Origin: Chitinophagales bacterium
GTDB lineage: Bacteria > Bacteroidota > Bacteroidia > Chitinophagales > Saprospiraceae
DNA length: 64,000 nucleotides
Assembly: GCA_022360175.1 (NCBI GenBank)
Contig: JAKSDI010000216.1
Coordinates: forward strand, 1-64,000
Direction: 5' to 3'
The position numbers and the translations under genes are program-made. The notes under the pieces were generated by a model that searched no databases, was not told where the DNA came from, and saw only the letters and a program-made list of their open reading frames with translations. Positions within the stretch are counted from its first letter, which is position 1; each line of letters begins with the position of its first letter. Shown piece after piece: positions 44,066-52,955 of this stretch.

Positions 44066-45511
44066 TTAGTAGTCAAAATTTTTATTGATTAGTATGAGGC
44101 ATCCTACTATGAGTATGAATAAGTAGATTAATAGTGTTCCGATATCTAAAAAGAATGAGCTTGCTACCCGTTCTTTTTCAAAATTGAAAACGGACAGGCT
44201 TCTAATCTCATCGGAGGTAAAAGAATGGTTTGTAAATAGGCCTTTAAATACGTACCATCTATATTCCTGAGCGTATTCTATTGCCTGTTTGAGAAAAGAT
44301 CTATAATACCTGGTGGAAGTTCCTGCTATGTCTGCTAGTGATTCCTGCATTATCATAGCTGGAGAGAGGATCTTAAACTGCCTCAACCATTCATTTCGAG
44401 CATCAATTTGCTGTTCATAGGCTTCAGTTACGGGCTGGTGTTTAATCTGAGCGATGTATTGCTTTGCCAGGTAGTTGATATTCCATCCTGTTGAGTTGGA
44501 CATATCCTTCGTCACTGGATCATCAGATGACCACTCCCGATGTGTTTCAAATAGCCTTATCAATTCTTCTTTCAGCTTGTTTTCCATTTCATTGTACACG
44601 GCCTGGTGGTGGTTAATAACTTCCAACCTTGAAGAAACCGGGTTGATTTCTTCCCCTATTTGGTTGATAGCCGTAGGAATCAGAAACATGAATAACACCC
44701 AGATATTTGTAAGTAAAATCAGGCTTTTGCCAGAGGAGTAGCCCAGGAGGTTGATTATGAAACTCAGTAAAAACCAAAATGTGCTGTAGAGTATTAAGAT
44801 TACCATTAGTTGGGCAAATGCCTCTACATTCCTATATAGTGATACCTGGAAAGCACTGAGTAGAACTGCTGTAAAGAAGAGAATACATGAATTAATTACC
44901 AGAAATCTTATAGTAAGCCTACCCAGTATCCAGTGTGTCAGCTTGAGGGGCTGTGAAGCAATAAGTGATAATCTACCTGCTTCTTTTTCCTGTGATAAAA
45001 TATTGAAGGAAACCAGGATAATAATAAGAGGCAAAATATACACCCAAATAAATGATAAGTCTAACTGGCCAAAAAGCTGTTCAAGAGGACTAATTAGTTC
45101 CTGGGTAGTCATCTCATAGGAATCATTAAAATAGAGAACGATTTTTTTATAGTTACTGTAGATGTCTCCCTGTCCATTTGCAATGATGGATAATGGCTCA
45201 AAGGGGAGCCAGGTGATACGGTGATTATTATAGGTAAGCCGAACACCATTTGTCGGCAAAGTGTAACTGTTTTCATAGCTGGCTAGCCCCTGATTTAGGG
45301 AATCAATTTGAGCAATTAGTCGTACATCTGCCTGCTGCACGATTTCCTGTTGCCTGATTACCTCTTCTTTTTTAGAATCCTGATATTGATAGGTATTGAA
45401 AACTGCCAAAAGCATTAAGACAAAGAGTAATAGCATGAGTCCAACAAATCCCTTGTCCCTTATCAATTGTAATAACTCCAATTTTATAAGCTGTAGAGTA
45501 ATGCCTTTCAT
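44066..45511 (-). CDS. ABC-2 type permease, second subunit (DUF3526-like)
   Basis: 481 residues from the ATG at 45511, one base after the stop of the first permease. N-terminal helix (about 18-38), periplasmic part, helix cluster starting FIWVYILPLIIILVSFNILS, another periplasmic part and a C-terminal helix. Paralogue of the protein at 13151-14575; shared stretches include EKEAGRLSLIASQPL (here) and EKESGLLRLVASNPL (there). Partner of the ATPase at 46922-47629. The TonB receptor gene starts 6 nt after its stop. Confidence 0.88.
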   Translation of the reverse strand: MKGITLQLIKLELLQLIRDKGFVGLMLLLFVLMLLAVFNTYQYQDSKKEEVIRQQEIVQQADVRLIAQIDSLNQGLASYENSYTLPTNGVRLTYNNHRITWLPFEPLSIIANGQGDIYSNYKKIVLYFNDSYEMTTQELISPLEQLFGQLDLSFIWVYILPLIIILVSFNILSQEKEAGRLSLIASQPLKLTHWILGRLTIRFLVINSCILFFTAVLLSAFQVSLYRNVEAFAQLMVILILYSTFWFLLSFIINLLGYSSGKSLILLTNIWVLFMFLIPTAINQIGEEINPVSSRLEVINHHQAVYNEMENKLKEELIRLFETHREWSSDDPVTKDMSNSTGWNINYLAKQYIAQIKHQPVTEAYEQQIDARNEWLRQFKILSPAMIMQESLADIAGTSTRYYRSFLKQAIEYAQEYRWYVFKGLFTNHSFTSDEIRSLSVFNFEKERVASSFFLDIGTLLIYLFILIVGCLILINKNFDY

Positions 45512-45512
45512 C

Positions 45513-46925
45513 TTATACGAATTTGATCGTGCGGTTAACAAAAAGCATCAATAGAAAACTAAATACGGCCCAGCCAATGCTGATTAGATATTCTGCCAGA
45601 TGGTTTAAAAATAACTCCTTGACAGCTTGCCACTGATACTGAAATTTAGGGATGGATGACCATAGGGATGCCTCTGCTTTATAATGATCAATACCCTTGG
45701 CTTTTTCAGCAATATTCATGTTAAGTGCGGTGTTAAATGTTACTCTATATCTCTCTGCTTCATCTTCAAAGTGCCACAGGAATCCATAGTCAGTTCGAGT
45801 CAGTGCCATGGAGACAAACCTTGTTGGGAGCATAGGCGAAAACACTCCACATATGCGATAAACTAGTTGTTGCTTCTTGTATTGATCCTGCAATAAGTCA
45901 AAATGCTTAGTATATACTTCTGACTCATATTTTTCTCCTTCAGCAAGTAGTAGTCCACTGTATTCTATTGGCAATTCCTCAATAGATGAAACGCCATAGG
46001 CTTCCAATACTTCTTTTTGAAAATCCTGCGCTGCTTCGTTCCAAAAATTGTGGCCATTTAGTCCATTCGTCTGATCTTCAATAATGTTATCCTTAAAGGT
46101 TTGGAGTGTCGGAAATGGGTAAAGTGTACCACTTAGATTGGTAGATACTTTAGGGACAATCAATGTCACAACTATCCAAATTGATAGTAAAATGGTTAAA
46201 GATGAACCTGAGTGTTTGGCTTTTCCAGAAACCAGGACAATCAGGCTAGTGAAAGAGGTGAAATAAAGTAGATAGGTAAGTGCTAATCCTGCCCATTCTG
46301 ACCAGTGAACCTGCACTTCTTTTTCCAGGAAACTAAAAGATATAAGCGCTACAATCATGAAGGATAGGAATAGCAAGAACATTTGCACAAAAAGAGCTAG
46401 CCATTTTCCTAAGGATAACTGTCGAAAAGTAGCCCCTTGTACTAAAAGTAATCGTATGGTCTGCCTTTCTTTTTCTTCTGTAAAAACATTATAACCCAAA
46501 AAAATCAGTAGCAAGGGAAATATATAAACCAAGACAAAATTAGGAGTCAATTCTCCAAACCGAAACATACCGGACCGGTCTTTAGACTCATTAATGGTAC
46601 TTTGATTTCGTTTATGGGCACCTAAGTGAACAACCTGTCCAGTGTAAGCTTGTATTCCTTTATCAAAAATTACTAATGGGTAGATTGGTTTGATCACGTA
46701 GGTGCCATCATGTGCAGCGTCATGAGGATCTTTTTCAGCTTGAGACTCCCAATTTACTCGCACTTGATGTACATTCTCTAAATATTGCTCATGGATTAAT
46801 TGATAGTCTCGAAAACTTAAAATAATGGATGTAATTGAGAGCATTACGACACCGATAAACAGGATATTCGTTCTACCATCTCGTAAGGACCTCTTTAGCT
46901 CGTGTTGTAGAATCCTGGTGATCAT
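45513..46925 (-). CDS. ABC-2 type permease, first subunit (DUF3526-like)
   Basis: 470 residues. Same layout as the permease at 11740-13146 and clearly its paralogue: PHDAAHDGTYVIKPIYPL, RFGELTPNFVLVYIFPLLLI, and GLNGHNFWNEA against GLNGHTPWSEA. The start codon overlaps the ATPase stop by 4 nt (ATGA), so the subunits are translationally coupled. Inner membrane; substrate unknown. Confidence 0.88.
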   Translation of the reverse strand: MITRILQHELKRSLRDGRTNILFIGVVMLSITSIILSFRDYQLIHEQYLENVHQVRVNWESQAEKDPHDAAHDGTYVIKPIYPLVIFDKGIQAYTGQVVHLGAHKRNQSTINESKDRSGMFRFGELTPNFVLVYIFPLLLIFLGYNVFTEEKERQTIRLLLVQGATFRQLSLGKWLALFVQMFLLFLSFMIVALISFSFLEKEVQVHWSEWAGLALTYLLYFTSFTSLIVLVSGKAKHSGSSLTILLSIWIVVTLIVPKVSTNLSGTLYPFPTLQTFKDNIIEDQTNGLNGHNFWNEAAQDFQKEVLEAYGVSSIEELPIEYSGLLLAEGEKYESEVYTKHFDLLQDQYKKQQLVYRICGVFSPMLPTRFVSMALTRTDYGFLWHFEDEAERYRVTFNTALNMNIAEKAKGIDHYKAEASLWSSIPKFQYQWQAVKELFLNHLAEYLISIGWAVFSFLLMLFVNRTIKFV

Positions 46926-47629
46926 AATGCAGTATTCATGTGATTGAGATAGGTCTTCTCCAACTCTGAAAGCGAAACTTTTTTCGAAGAAAATTTTTCA
47001 AGGAGCCTTCCTTCCTTCATTATTCCAATATGACTTCCTGTAACCTGTGCTCTAAAAAGGTCATGTGTCGTCATTAGAATAGCAATTCCATCTGCACTTA
47101 GTGTTTTCAATAAATCAGAAAACTCATTGCTGGCTTTGGGGTCCAGTCCAGAAGTGGGTTCATCCAGCAGTAAGGCTTTCGCTTCCTTGGCAAGTGCAAT
47201 AGCAATACCTACTTTTTGTCGCATCCCTTTTGAATATTCAGATACTCTTTTATTAAAAGCATCTTTTTGTAAACCACTTCTTTTAAGCAGCGATACCAAA
47301 TGGTCTTTGTGATAAGTTTTGTTTGCCAATCCTGTGAAGTAAGTAAGATTTTCTAAACCTGATAATTCTGGATAAAGAGCAAGATTCTCAGGAATGTAAG
47401 CAACGTACTTTTTAGTCTCGACAGGATTTTCAGAGACAGATATATTATTAATTCTGGCTTTTCCTGAGGATGGCGTAATGAAGTTCAAAAACAAATTGAT
47501 AGTCGTCGTTTTACCTGCTCCGTTTGCTCCTAAAAGACAAAAAATCTCTCCTGAATTTACTTTTAGGTTCAGGTCTTTGAGCGCATGATATTTTCCATAT
47601 GTCTTTGACAAATTTATTGCTTGCAGCAT
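46922..47629 (-). CDS. ABC transporter ATP-binding protein (ABC-2 type exporter)
   Basis: 235 residues. Walker A GANGAGKTT (34-42), signature YSKGMRQKVG, Walker B LLLDEPTSGLDPKAS and the H-loop (TTHDLFRAQ). Near-identical layout to the ATPase at 10952-11650, with long shared blocks. It energises the two permeases that follow. It begins 32 nt after the DUF1826 stop. Confidence 0.95.
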   Translation of the reverse strand: MLQAINLSKTYGKYHALKDLNLKVNSGEIFCLLGANGAGKTTTINLFLNFITPSSGKARINNISVSENPVETKKYVAYIPENLALYPELSGLENLTYFTGLANKTYHKDHLVSLLKRSGLQKDAFNKRVSEYSKGMRQKVGIAIALAKEAKALLLDEPTSGLDPKASNEFSDLLKTLSADGIAILMTTHDLFRAQVTGSHIGIMKEGRLLEKFSSKKVSLSELEKTYLNHMNTAL

Positions 47630-47661
47630 AACAGATTAGGTTGATTTAGGTGCAAGAGTGA

Positions 47662-48306
47662 CTACGACCAAAGATTTTGAGATGCATTAGTATCGATTCT
47701 AAGCAAAAGTCGTTTTCCACCATGTTCTTCAATGCTGGGGCTGCGGTGTAAGATGGGGGTGGCGTCCGGGTATAAAGCACCTTTTAGTATTACCACATCT
47801 CCTGTATCCACTTGCTGGATTATACTTTCGTCTAAGATGATTTCTTCATTGCCACTACCTTTTTGGTAGGCTTTATGATTGATCGCTTCATCGGGTGCCC
47901 ATAGCGTGCCGGGACCAACATAGGTGCAAAGCATTCTCACGTCATTAATGTCTGTATGAAACCGGCGGCACATATTGGTGTTGACGGTAGCGAGTAAAAG
48001 TCGGAAAGAATCGATCTCTGTGACTTGTTCGAATACACCCAGAAGTCCTAGAATATCTTCCAATAGGAGATTATAATCAGGAAGTTCATTGGCAAAATAG
48101 ATATTCAGGGAATTAGTGATTTCTGCTGCTGTTCCACTTGCTCGATATATGATTGATCGTTCCACAACTTGAGCAATCATCTCTTTCAATGGTTCTATCT
48201 CACGCTGATAAACAGCAATGTTTTTGGTTTTTAAATGAATGTCTTGTAGTATTTGAGCATCGTTGCTAATAGCAGCATTTGCTAATGGTGTTTTTATTTG
48301 TGTCAT
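47662..48306 (-). CDS. DUF1826 protein
   Basis: 214 residues, cytosolic. DUF1826 landmarks: CRRFHTDINDVRMLCTYVGP (about residues 110-130), TGDVVILKGALYP, HRSPS and RLLLRIDT at the end. The HxD, later His and Arg arrangement recalls 2-oxoglutarate/iron oxygenases, but this is only an impression. DUF1826 genes are known to cluster with COG0523 GTPases in zinc-responsive loci. Here it is first in an operon with an ABC-2 transporter and a TonB receptor, while COG0523 heads the other copy of the transporter at 9696. Double-box promoter 155 nt upstream. Confidence 0.88.
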   Translation of the reverse strand: MTQIKTPLANAAISNDAQILQDIHLKTKNIAVYQREIEPLKEMIAQVVERSIIYRASGTAAEITNSLNIYFANELPDYNLLLEDILGLLGVFEQVTEIDSFRLLLATVNTNMCRRFHTDINDVRMLCTYVGPGTLWAPDEAINHKAYQKGSGNEEIILDESIIQQVDTGDVVILKGALYPDATPILHRSPSIEEHGGKRLLLRIDTNASQNLWS

Positions 48307-48460
48307 ATTCTCAGTTTTATATAAAGAAAGCTTAGAGATTTATTGATCGTAATTCATGATCGTTTTCAAAATAGCCTCGGATAGTGTATACCTCTGGCTT
48401 GATTGCAAAGAGTCTCAGTCCTTGCAACTTTCTATGTGGTCCATGAAATAATCTCGATGA

Positions 48461-48516
48461 TGCAACCTTGTTGCAAATATATACGATCTATTTGTTAATG
48501 CAACATCGTTGCATTA
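48461..48516 (-). promoter_or_regulatory. Promoter of the DUF1826-ABC-TonB operon with two Fur/Zur-like boxes
   Basis: Box 1: TAATGCAAC-ATC-GTTGCATTA (48496-48516, 9-bp arms). Box 2: TGCAAC-CTT-GTTGCA (48461-48475). Their centres (48506 and 48468) are 38 bp apart. On the minus strand the promoter is TTG (48503-48501), 19 nt, TATATTTG (48481-48474): box 1 covers -33 and box 2 overlaps -7, exactly as at 9411-9474. The remaining part of the gap 48307-48866 shows only a weak hairpin (48781-48805) ahead of the plus-strand gene. Confidence 0.8.
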
Positions 48517-48866
48517 TTTTGTGGCATCAGAGGTGGGAATAATTAGGTAGGCAAAACTAGTCTTGGTATTACTCACTGAGTTTGAGTTAACTGAAATATT
48601 TTATCAGTAATAGAGTAGGGGAATTATATTTTTTAGGAGAAAAAATGAATTGAAAGGGTATGCTCTAAAGGGGCTCACTTTTAAATAATTAGCAATAACA
48701 GTCTATGACATGATTACAGCTTGATAACAGCAAGCTAAATTAAATAGGTACGTGATTAACTGCTAAGGATATATTCACCTCTATACTTCTTATATCAAAG
48801 TATAGTTTTATTTTTATCACCCTGAATTTGGCAGATAAAATCTAAAAATCGTATAAATCATCTGAT

Positions 48867-51800
48867 ATGAATTTTAAACACCTTATCCTTTTCTTGGTTT
48901 TTATCATCTCTTCATCTGGCGTTTACGCCCAGAAGAAGAAAGATACTGAGAGCAAAGCCAATGATTATTGGCTGAAGTCAAGCCAGCTTAGCGGGCTAAA
49001 ATTCCGTGGTATTGGTCCAGCATTAACATCAGGAAGGATTTCGGATATCGCAGTTAATCCGGAGAATTTCAATGAGTATTACATCGCAGTGGCCTCCGGA
49101 GGAGTTTGGAAGACGACCAATCATGGTGTGACCTATAAGCCAATATTCGACGCTGAAGGATCTTATTCCGTTGGATGTGTCACCATTGATCCGAATCAAT
49201 CATCAACAATTTGGGTAGGTACAGGTGAAAACAACAATCAACGATCTGTGGGGTATGGTGATGGGGTTTATAAGTCTACTGATGGTGGAAAGTCATGGAA
49301 AAACATGGGATTGAAGGAATCTGAACACATTTCTAAGATCATTGTTGATCCAAGAAATTCGGATGTAGTTTATGTAGCGGCTTATGGCCCCTTGTGGTCA
49401 GATGGAGGAGATCGTGGCGTATACAAATCTATAGATGGAGGCGAGAATTGGGAACAAATCCACTTTATTTCGGACAAAACCGGAACCTGTGACCTGGTAA
49501 TGGATCCTACCAATCCCGACATTCTTTACGAAGCAGTTCACCAGAGAAGGCGACATGTATTTACTTACATTGGAGGAGGGCCTGAGAGTGCAGTATACAA
49601 AACAACGGATGGAGGTAAGACATGGAAAGAATCGATTAGTGGTTTACCGAAAGGTAAAATGGGGCGTGTTGGTTTAGCAATTTCGCCAGCTGATGCAAAT
49701 GTAGTTTACGCTATTGTTGAAGCAGAAGGAGATGAATTTGGATTCTTCCGTTCAACAAATAAAGGGGCAACCTGGGAAAAGCGCAGCAAATACAAAACTT
49801 CAGGAAATTATTATCAGGAAATTTACTGCGATCCGCATGATGTCGACAAGGTATTCAGTATGGCTACATGGCTTCATCATACAGAAAATGGAGGGAAAAC
49901 ATTTGTGCGGACAGGTGAAACCAATAAACATGTTGATAATCACTGTATCTGGATCAATCCAACGAATACCGACCACTGGATAGTGGGTTGTGATGGAGGT
50001 ATCTATGAGACCTATGATCACGCAACCACCTGGGAATATAAAGCGAATCTGCCTATCACGCAGTTTTACAAAGTATCGATCGATTACGACACGCCATTCT
50101 ATAACGTCTTTGGGGGAACCCAGGATAATAACTCACAAGGTGGCCCGTCGAGATCCATCAATAATGCAGGAATTCTAAATGCTGATTGGTATATTACCGT
50201 TGGTGGAGATGGATACGAAACACAGGTGGACCCTACCAATCCAAATATCATATATGCGCAATGGCAGTACGGTGGATTGATCCGCTATGATCGACAATCA
50301 GGCGAAAGAATTGGCATTAAACCACAACCAGGAAAAGGGGAAGCTGCTTTCCGTTGGAATTGGGATTCACCATTACTCATCTCGCCTCACGATCCAAAAA
50401 CGCTTTTCTTCTGTGCCAATAAAGTATTTAAAACGGAAGATCGTGGAAATAGCTGGAAGGCAATCTCTCCTGATCTGACCAGACAAATTGATAGAAACCA
50501 ATTGAAAGTTATGGGCGAGATTCAGTCTCCGGATGTGGTGATGAAGAATAAGTCAACAACCATTTATGGAAACATAGTAGCCTTTGACCAATCACCAATA
50601 AATGAAAATCTGCTTTATGCTGGTACGGATGACGGATTGGTTCAGGTTTCGGAAAATGGTGGTGACACATGGAGCAAAAAGGAAGCATTTCCGGGAGTGC
50701 CGGATATGACCTATGTAAATATGCTTTGGGCATCGCAGCACGATGAAAACGTAGTTTACGCAGCATTCAATAATCATAAGAAAGGTGACTTCAAACCTTA
50801 TATTATGAAAAGTGTAGATAAAGGAAATACCTGGACTGCACTTCAGAATGACCTGCCAGAAAGAGGTACGGTTTATTCTGTCGCTGAAGATCATGTTGAT
50901 CCGATGTTGCTCTTTGCGGGAACGGAATTTGGCTGCTATGTAAGTGTTAACGGTGGAGAAAACTGGGTGAAATTAGGCGCTGGCCTACCAACAATCTGTG
51001 TCCGTGACATGGCTATTCAGAAGCGAGAAAACGATTTGGTGCTTGGAACCTTTGGTAGAGGATTCTATATTTTGGACGATTACAGCCCATTGAGAAAATT
51101 GACAAAAGAATCATTGGAAGAGGATGCGAAGATTTTCCCGATCAAGAAGTCATTGGCATATATCGAATCAAATCCCCTTGGGCTTCGAGGGGTAGGGGGC
51201 CAGGGTGCTACAATGTATGCAGCGCCAAACCCTGAATTCGGTGCCACTTTTACTTACTTCACAAAAGAGAAACCAAAATCTCCTAAAGAACAGCGTCAGG
51301 AGAAAGAGAAGAAAGCCAAAGAGGATGGGGTTGATATTGATTATCCTACCTTTGAAGAGTTTGTTGCTGAGGACAATTATGAAGAAGCATATCTTCTTTT
51401 TATTATAAAGGATGCCTCGGGCAACGAAGTTCGCAAAATCAAAAAACCGGCCTCAAAAGGCATTCAAAGAGTAAGCTGGAATTTGCGTTACCCGCCAACG
51501 ACACCCATTCGAACGGAGGCTGCCAAGGTGGGGCGTTACAGCAACCCAAATGAAGGCCCCTTGGCTATTCCTGGAAACTATACGGTTGAGCTTTGGCAGG
51601 CTGATAATGGAGTGTTGAATCAGTTGGTTGGACCAACTGCTTTTGAAGTAATACCGCTGGAGAACTCTTCTTTAGAAAGACAGACGGAATCCAATATAGC
51701 TTTTAAAAGACAAGTACAAGAGCTTCGAAGAAAAATTAGAGGAAGCAACAATGAGCATAAAGAATTGGATAAGCGTTTGAAGCATATCAAACAGGCAATT

Positions 51801-52151
51801 CTAAGCTATCCGGGTGCTGATATTGCATGGATGAAGGATGTAAAGGCTTTGGAAAAAGCTTCTCATGATGTTCGCATTAAAATCAGCGGAGATCATCACA
51901 AGTATAAAAGAGACATTGAAACCATCCCGGGAACAGCCAGCCGTGTAGAAAACATCGTTGGAAATACCTGGTACTCAACTTCTAATCCGACAGCTACGAA
52001 TAAAGAACAGTTTGAACTGGCTAAAGAAGAGTATGCTGAGATCAGAACATCTCTGGATGAAATACGATCTGATGTTCAGGCGCTAGAGTCTAAGCTAGAT
52101 AGCAAGAATATTCCTTATACGCCGCATCGTCCAAACTGGAAAGAGGATTAA
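48867..52151 (+). CDS. Large secreted BNR/VPS10-like beta-propeller protein
   Basis: 1094 residues, signal peptide about 1-22 (VYAQ). Residues about 35-720 contain many BNR/Asp-box repeats (SxDxGxxW pattern: STDGGKSWKNM, SIDGGENWEQI, TTDGGKTWKES, SVDKGNTWTAL), which build a ten-bladed sortilin/VPS10-like propeller. Then a linker and a beta-rich domain (about 840-930), and a helical, probably coiled-coil tail (about 940-1090). Often annotated as glycosyl hydrolase or WD40-like; no catalytic site is evident, so function is unknown. Exported. Convergent with the next gene; terminator at 52168-52203. Confidence 0.93.
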   Translation: MNFKHLILFLVFIISSSGVYAQKKKDTESKANDYWLKSSQLSGLKFRGIGPALTSGRISDIAVNPENFNEYYIAVASGGVWKTTNHGVTYKPIFDAEGSYSVGCVTIDPNQSSTIWVGTGENNNQRSVGYGDGVYKSTDGGKSWKNMGLKESEHISKIIVDPRNSDVVYVAAYGPLWSDGGDRGVYKSIDGGENWEQIHFISDKTGTCDLVMDPTNPDILYEAVHQRRRHVFTYIGGGPESAVYKTTDGGKTWKESISGLPKGKMGRVGLAISPADANVVYAIVEAEGDEFGFFRSTNKGATWEKRSKYKTSGNYYQEIYCDPHDVDKVFSMATWLHHTENGGKTFVRTGETNKHVDNHCIWINPTNTDHWIVGCDGGIYETYDHATTWEYKANLPITQFYKVSIDYDTPFYNVFGGTQDNNSQGGPSRSINNAGILNADWYITVGGDGYETQVDPTNPNIIYAQWQYGGLIRYDRQSGERIGIKPQPGKGEAAFRWNWDSPLLISPHDPKTLFFCANKVFKTEDRGNSWKAISPDLTRQIDRNQLKVMGEIQSPDVVMKNKSTTIYGNIVAFDQSPINENLLYAGTDDGLVQVSENGGDTWSKKEAFPGVPDMTYVNMLWASQHDENVVYAAFNNHKKGDFKPYIMKSVDKGNTWTALQNDLPERGTVYSVAEDHVDPMLLFAGTEFGCYVSVNGGENWVKLGAGLPTICVRDMAIQKRENDLVLGTFGRGFYILDDYSPLRKLTKESLEEDAKIFPIKKSLAYIESNPLGLRGVGGQGATMYAAPNPEFGATFTYFTKEKPKSPKEQRQEKEKKAKEDGVDIDYPTFEEFVAEDNYEEAYLLFIIKDASGNEVRKIKKPASKGIQRVSWNLRYPPTTPIRTEAAKVGRYSNPNEGPLAIPGNYTVELWQADNGVLNQLVGPTAFEVIPLENSSLERQTESNIAFKRQVQELRRKIRGSNNEHKELDKRLKHIKQAILSYPGADIAWMKDVKALEKASHDVRIKISGDHHKYKRDIETIPGTASRVENIVGNTWYSTSNPTATNKEQFELAKEEYAEIRTSLDEIRSDVQALESKLDSKNIPYTPHRPNWKED

Positions 52152-52167
52152 TACTCTTTTTTAATTT

Positions 52168-52203
52168 GAATCTTAAGTAAGTGATTAAGCTTACTTAAGA
52201 TTC
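52168..52203. terminator. Bidirectional terminator between convergent genes
   Basis: Perfect 14-bp stem (GAATCTTAAGTAAG at 52168-52181 with 52190-52203) and an 8-nt loop, 16 nt after the plus-strand stop and 10 nt after the minus-strand stop at 52213. AT-rich tails on both sides. Confidence 0.7.
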
Positions 52204-52212
52204 ATTTATTGA

Positions 52213-52941
52213 TCAATTTACCTCTCCTTTATATCCCTGAGGCTTCCCGTAAAAGTGAACGATATCGATATAATTACTCATCGACATTCCTCCGGGATTT
52301 AATCCAGGCTGGCCTTCTGGAACAGGAACGTTTAGTTTTTGAAAATACTCTTCCCAAATTGGAAAAATGTTATTGGTCTCCGGGTCCTTATAAGTCATTT
52401 TTTGCAATTGAAATATTGCTTGATTATTGTTCGCATATTTGAATGAATCGTAAATTAATTCTGAGCAGTAATATTTATCATTAGAAATATCAAATACTTC
52501 ATCGTATGCAAAACCTAATTTAGTTTTAGCAAAATCAATTGCTTTGGGAATTAGATGTGCATGTTCTTCTTTAATCCTTCCCACCACAACTTTACTGTTA
52601 TTGTTTTCATCAAAAGAGCGTATGAAAAAGCTATCTAAAGGCGTTTCTACTACCCCGGCTGAGATCGCCTCTAAAATTGTGAATTCACCTTTTTCCTTTG
52701 GGATAAGCATACCCACATGAGAAAATTTCGATCCTTGAATTCCTGAAGTAACTTTTTCTATTGATTCACAAAAAGGGCCGCAGTCGATATCCTGAAATAA
52801 TATATCCCCAGGCTTTAATTCAAATTTTGAATAATCGAAGCTTGTTGTTGTTTTGGTTGGATTGACAGGCTGTTCTTTCTTACTTGATTCGCATGAAAAA
52901 CTGAAGAACAATAGTAAATAAAAAAATAGTGCTTTATTCAT
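52213..52941 (-). CDS. YiiX/YebB-like permuted papain-fold lipoprotein
   Basis: 242 residues. Lipobox FSFSC (Cys17). YiiX-type landmarks: GDILFQDIDCGPFCESIEKV, the active-site histidine in FSHVGM and the cysteine in YYCSELIYDSF (the order His then Cys is the permuted NlpC/P60 layout). Such proteins are thought to act as amidases or thioesterases in the envelope. Third in a likely operon: S9 peptidase, WG-repeat protein, YiiX; 14 nt after the WG-repeat gene. Confidence 0.88.
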   Translation of the reverse strand: MNKALFFYLLLFFSFSCESSKKEQPVNPTKTTTSFDYSKFELKPGDILFQDIDCGPFCESIEKVTSGIQGSKFSHVGMLIPKEKGEFTILEAISAGVVETPLDSFFIRSFDENNNSKVVVGRIKEEHAHLIPKAIDFAKTKLGFAYDEVFDISNDKYYCSELIYDSFKYANNNQAIFQLQKMTYKDPETNNIFPIWEEYFQKLNVPVPEGQPGLNPGGMSMSNYIDIVHFYGKPQGYKGEVN

Positions 52942-52955
52942 TGTATAAATCTATT

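Noticed and set aside
51165..51210. G-rich stretch inside the BNR gene resembling the dispersed G-rich repeat
   Set aside because: It is in frame and encodes NPLGLRGVGGQGA, which fits this protein family; no sign of insertion.
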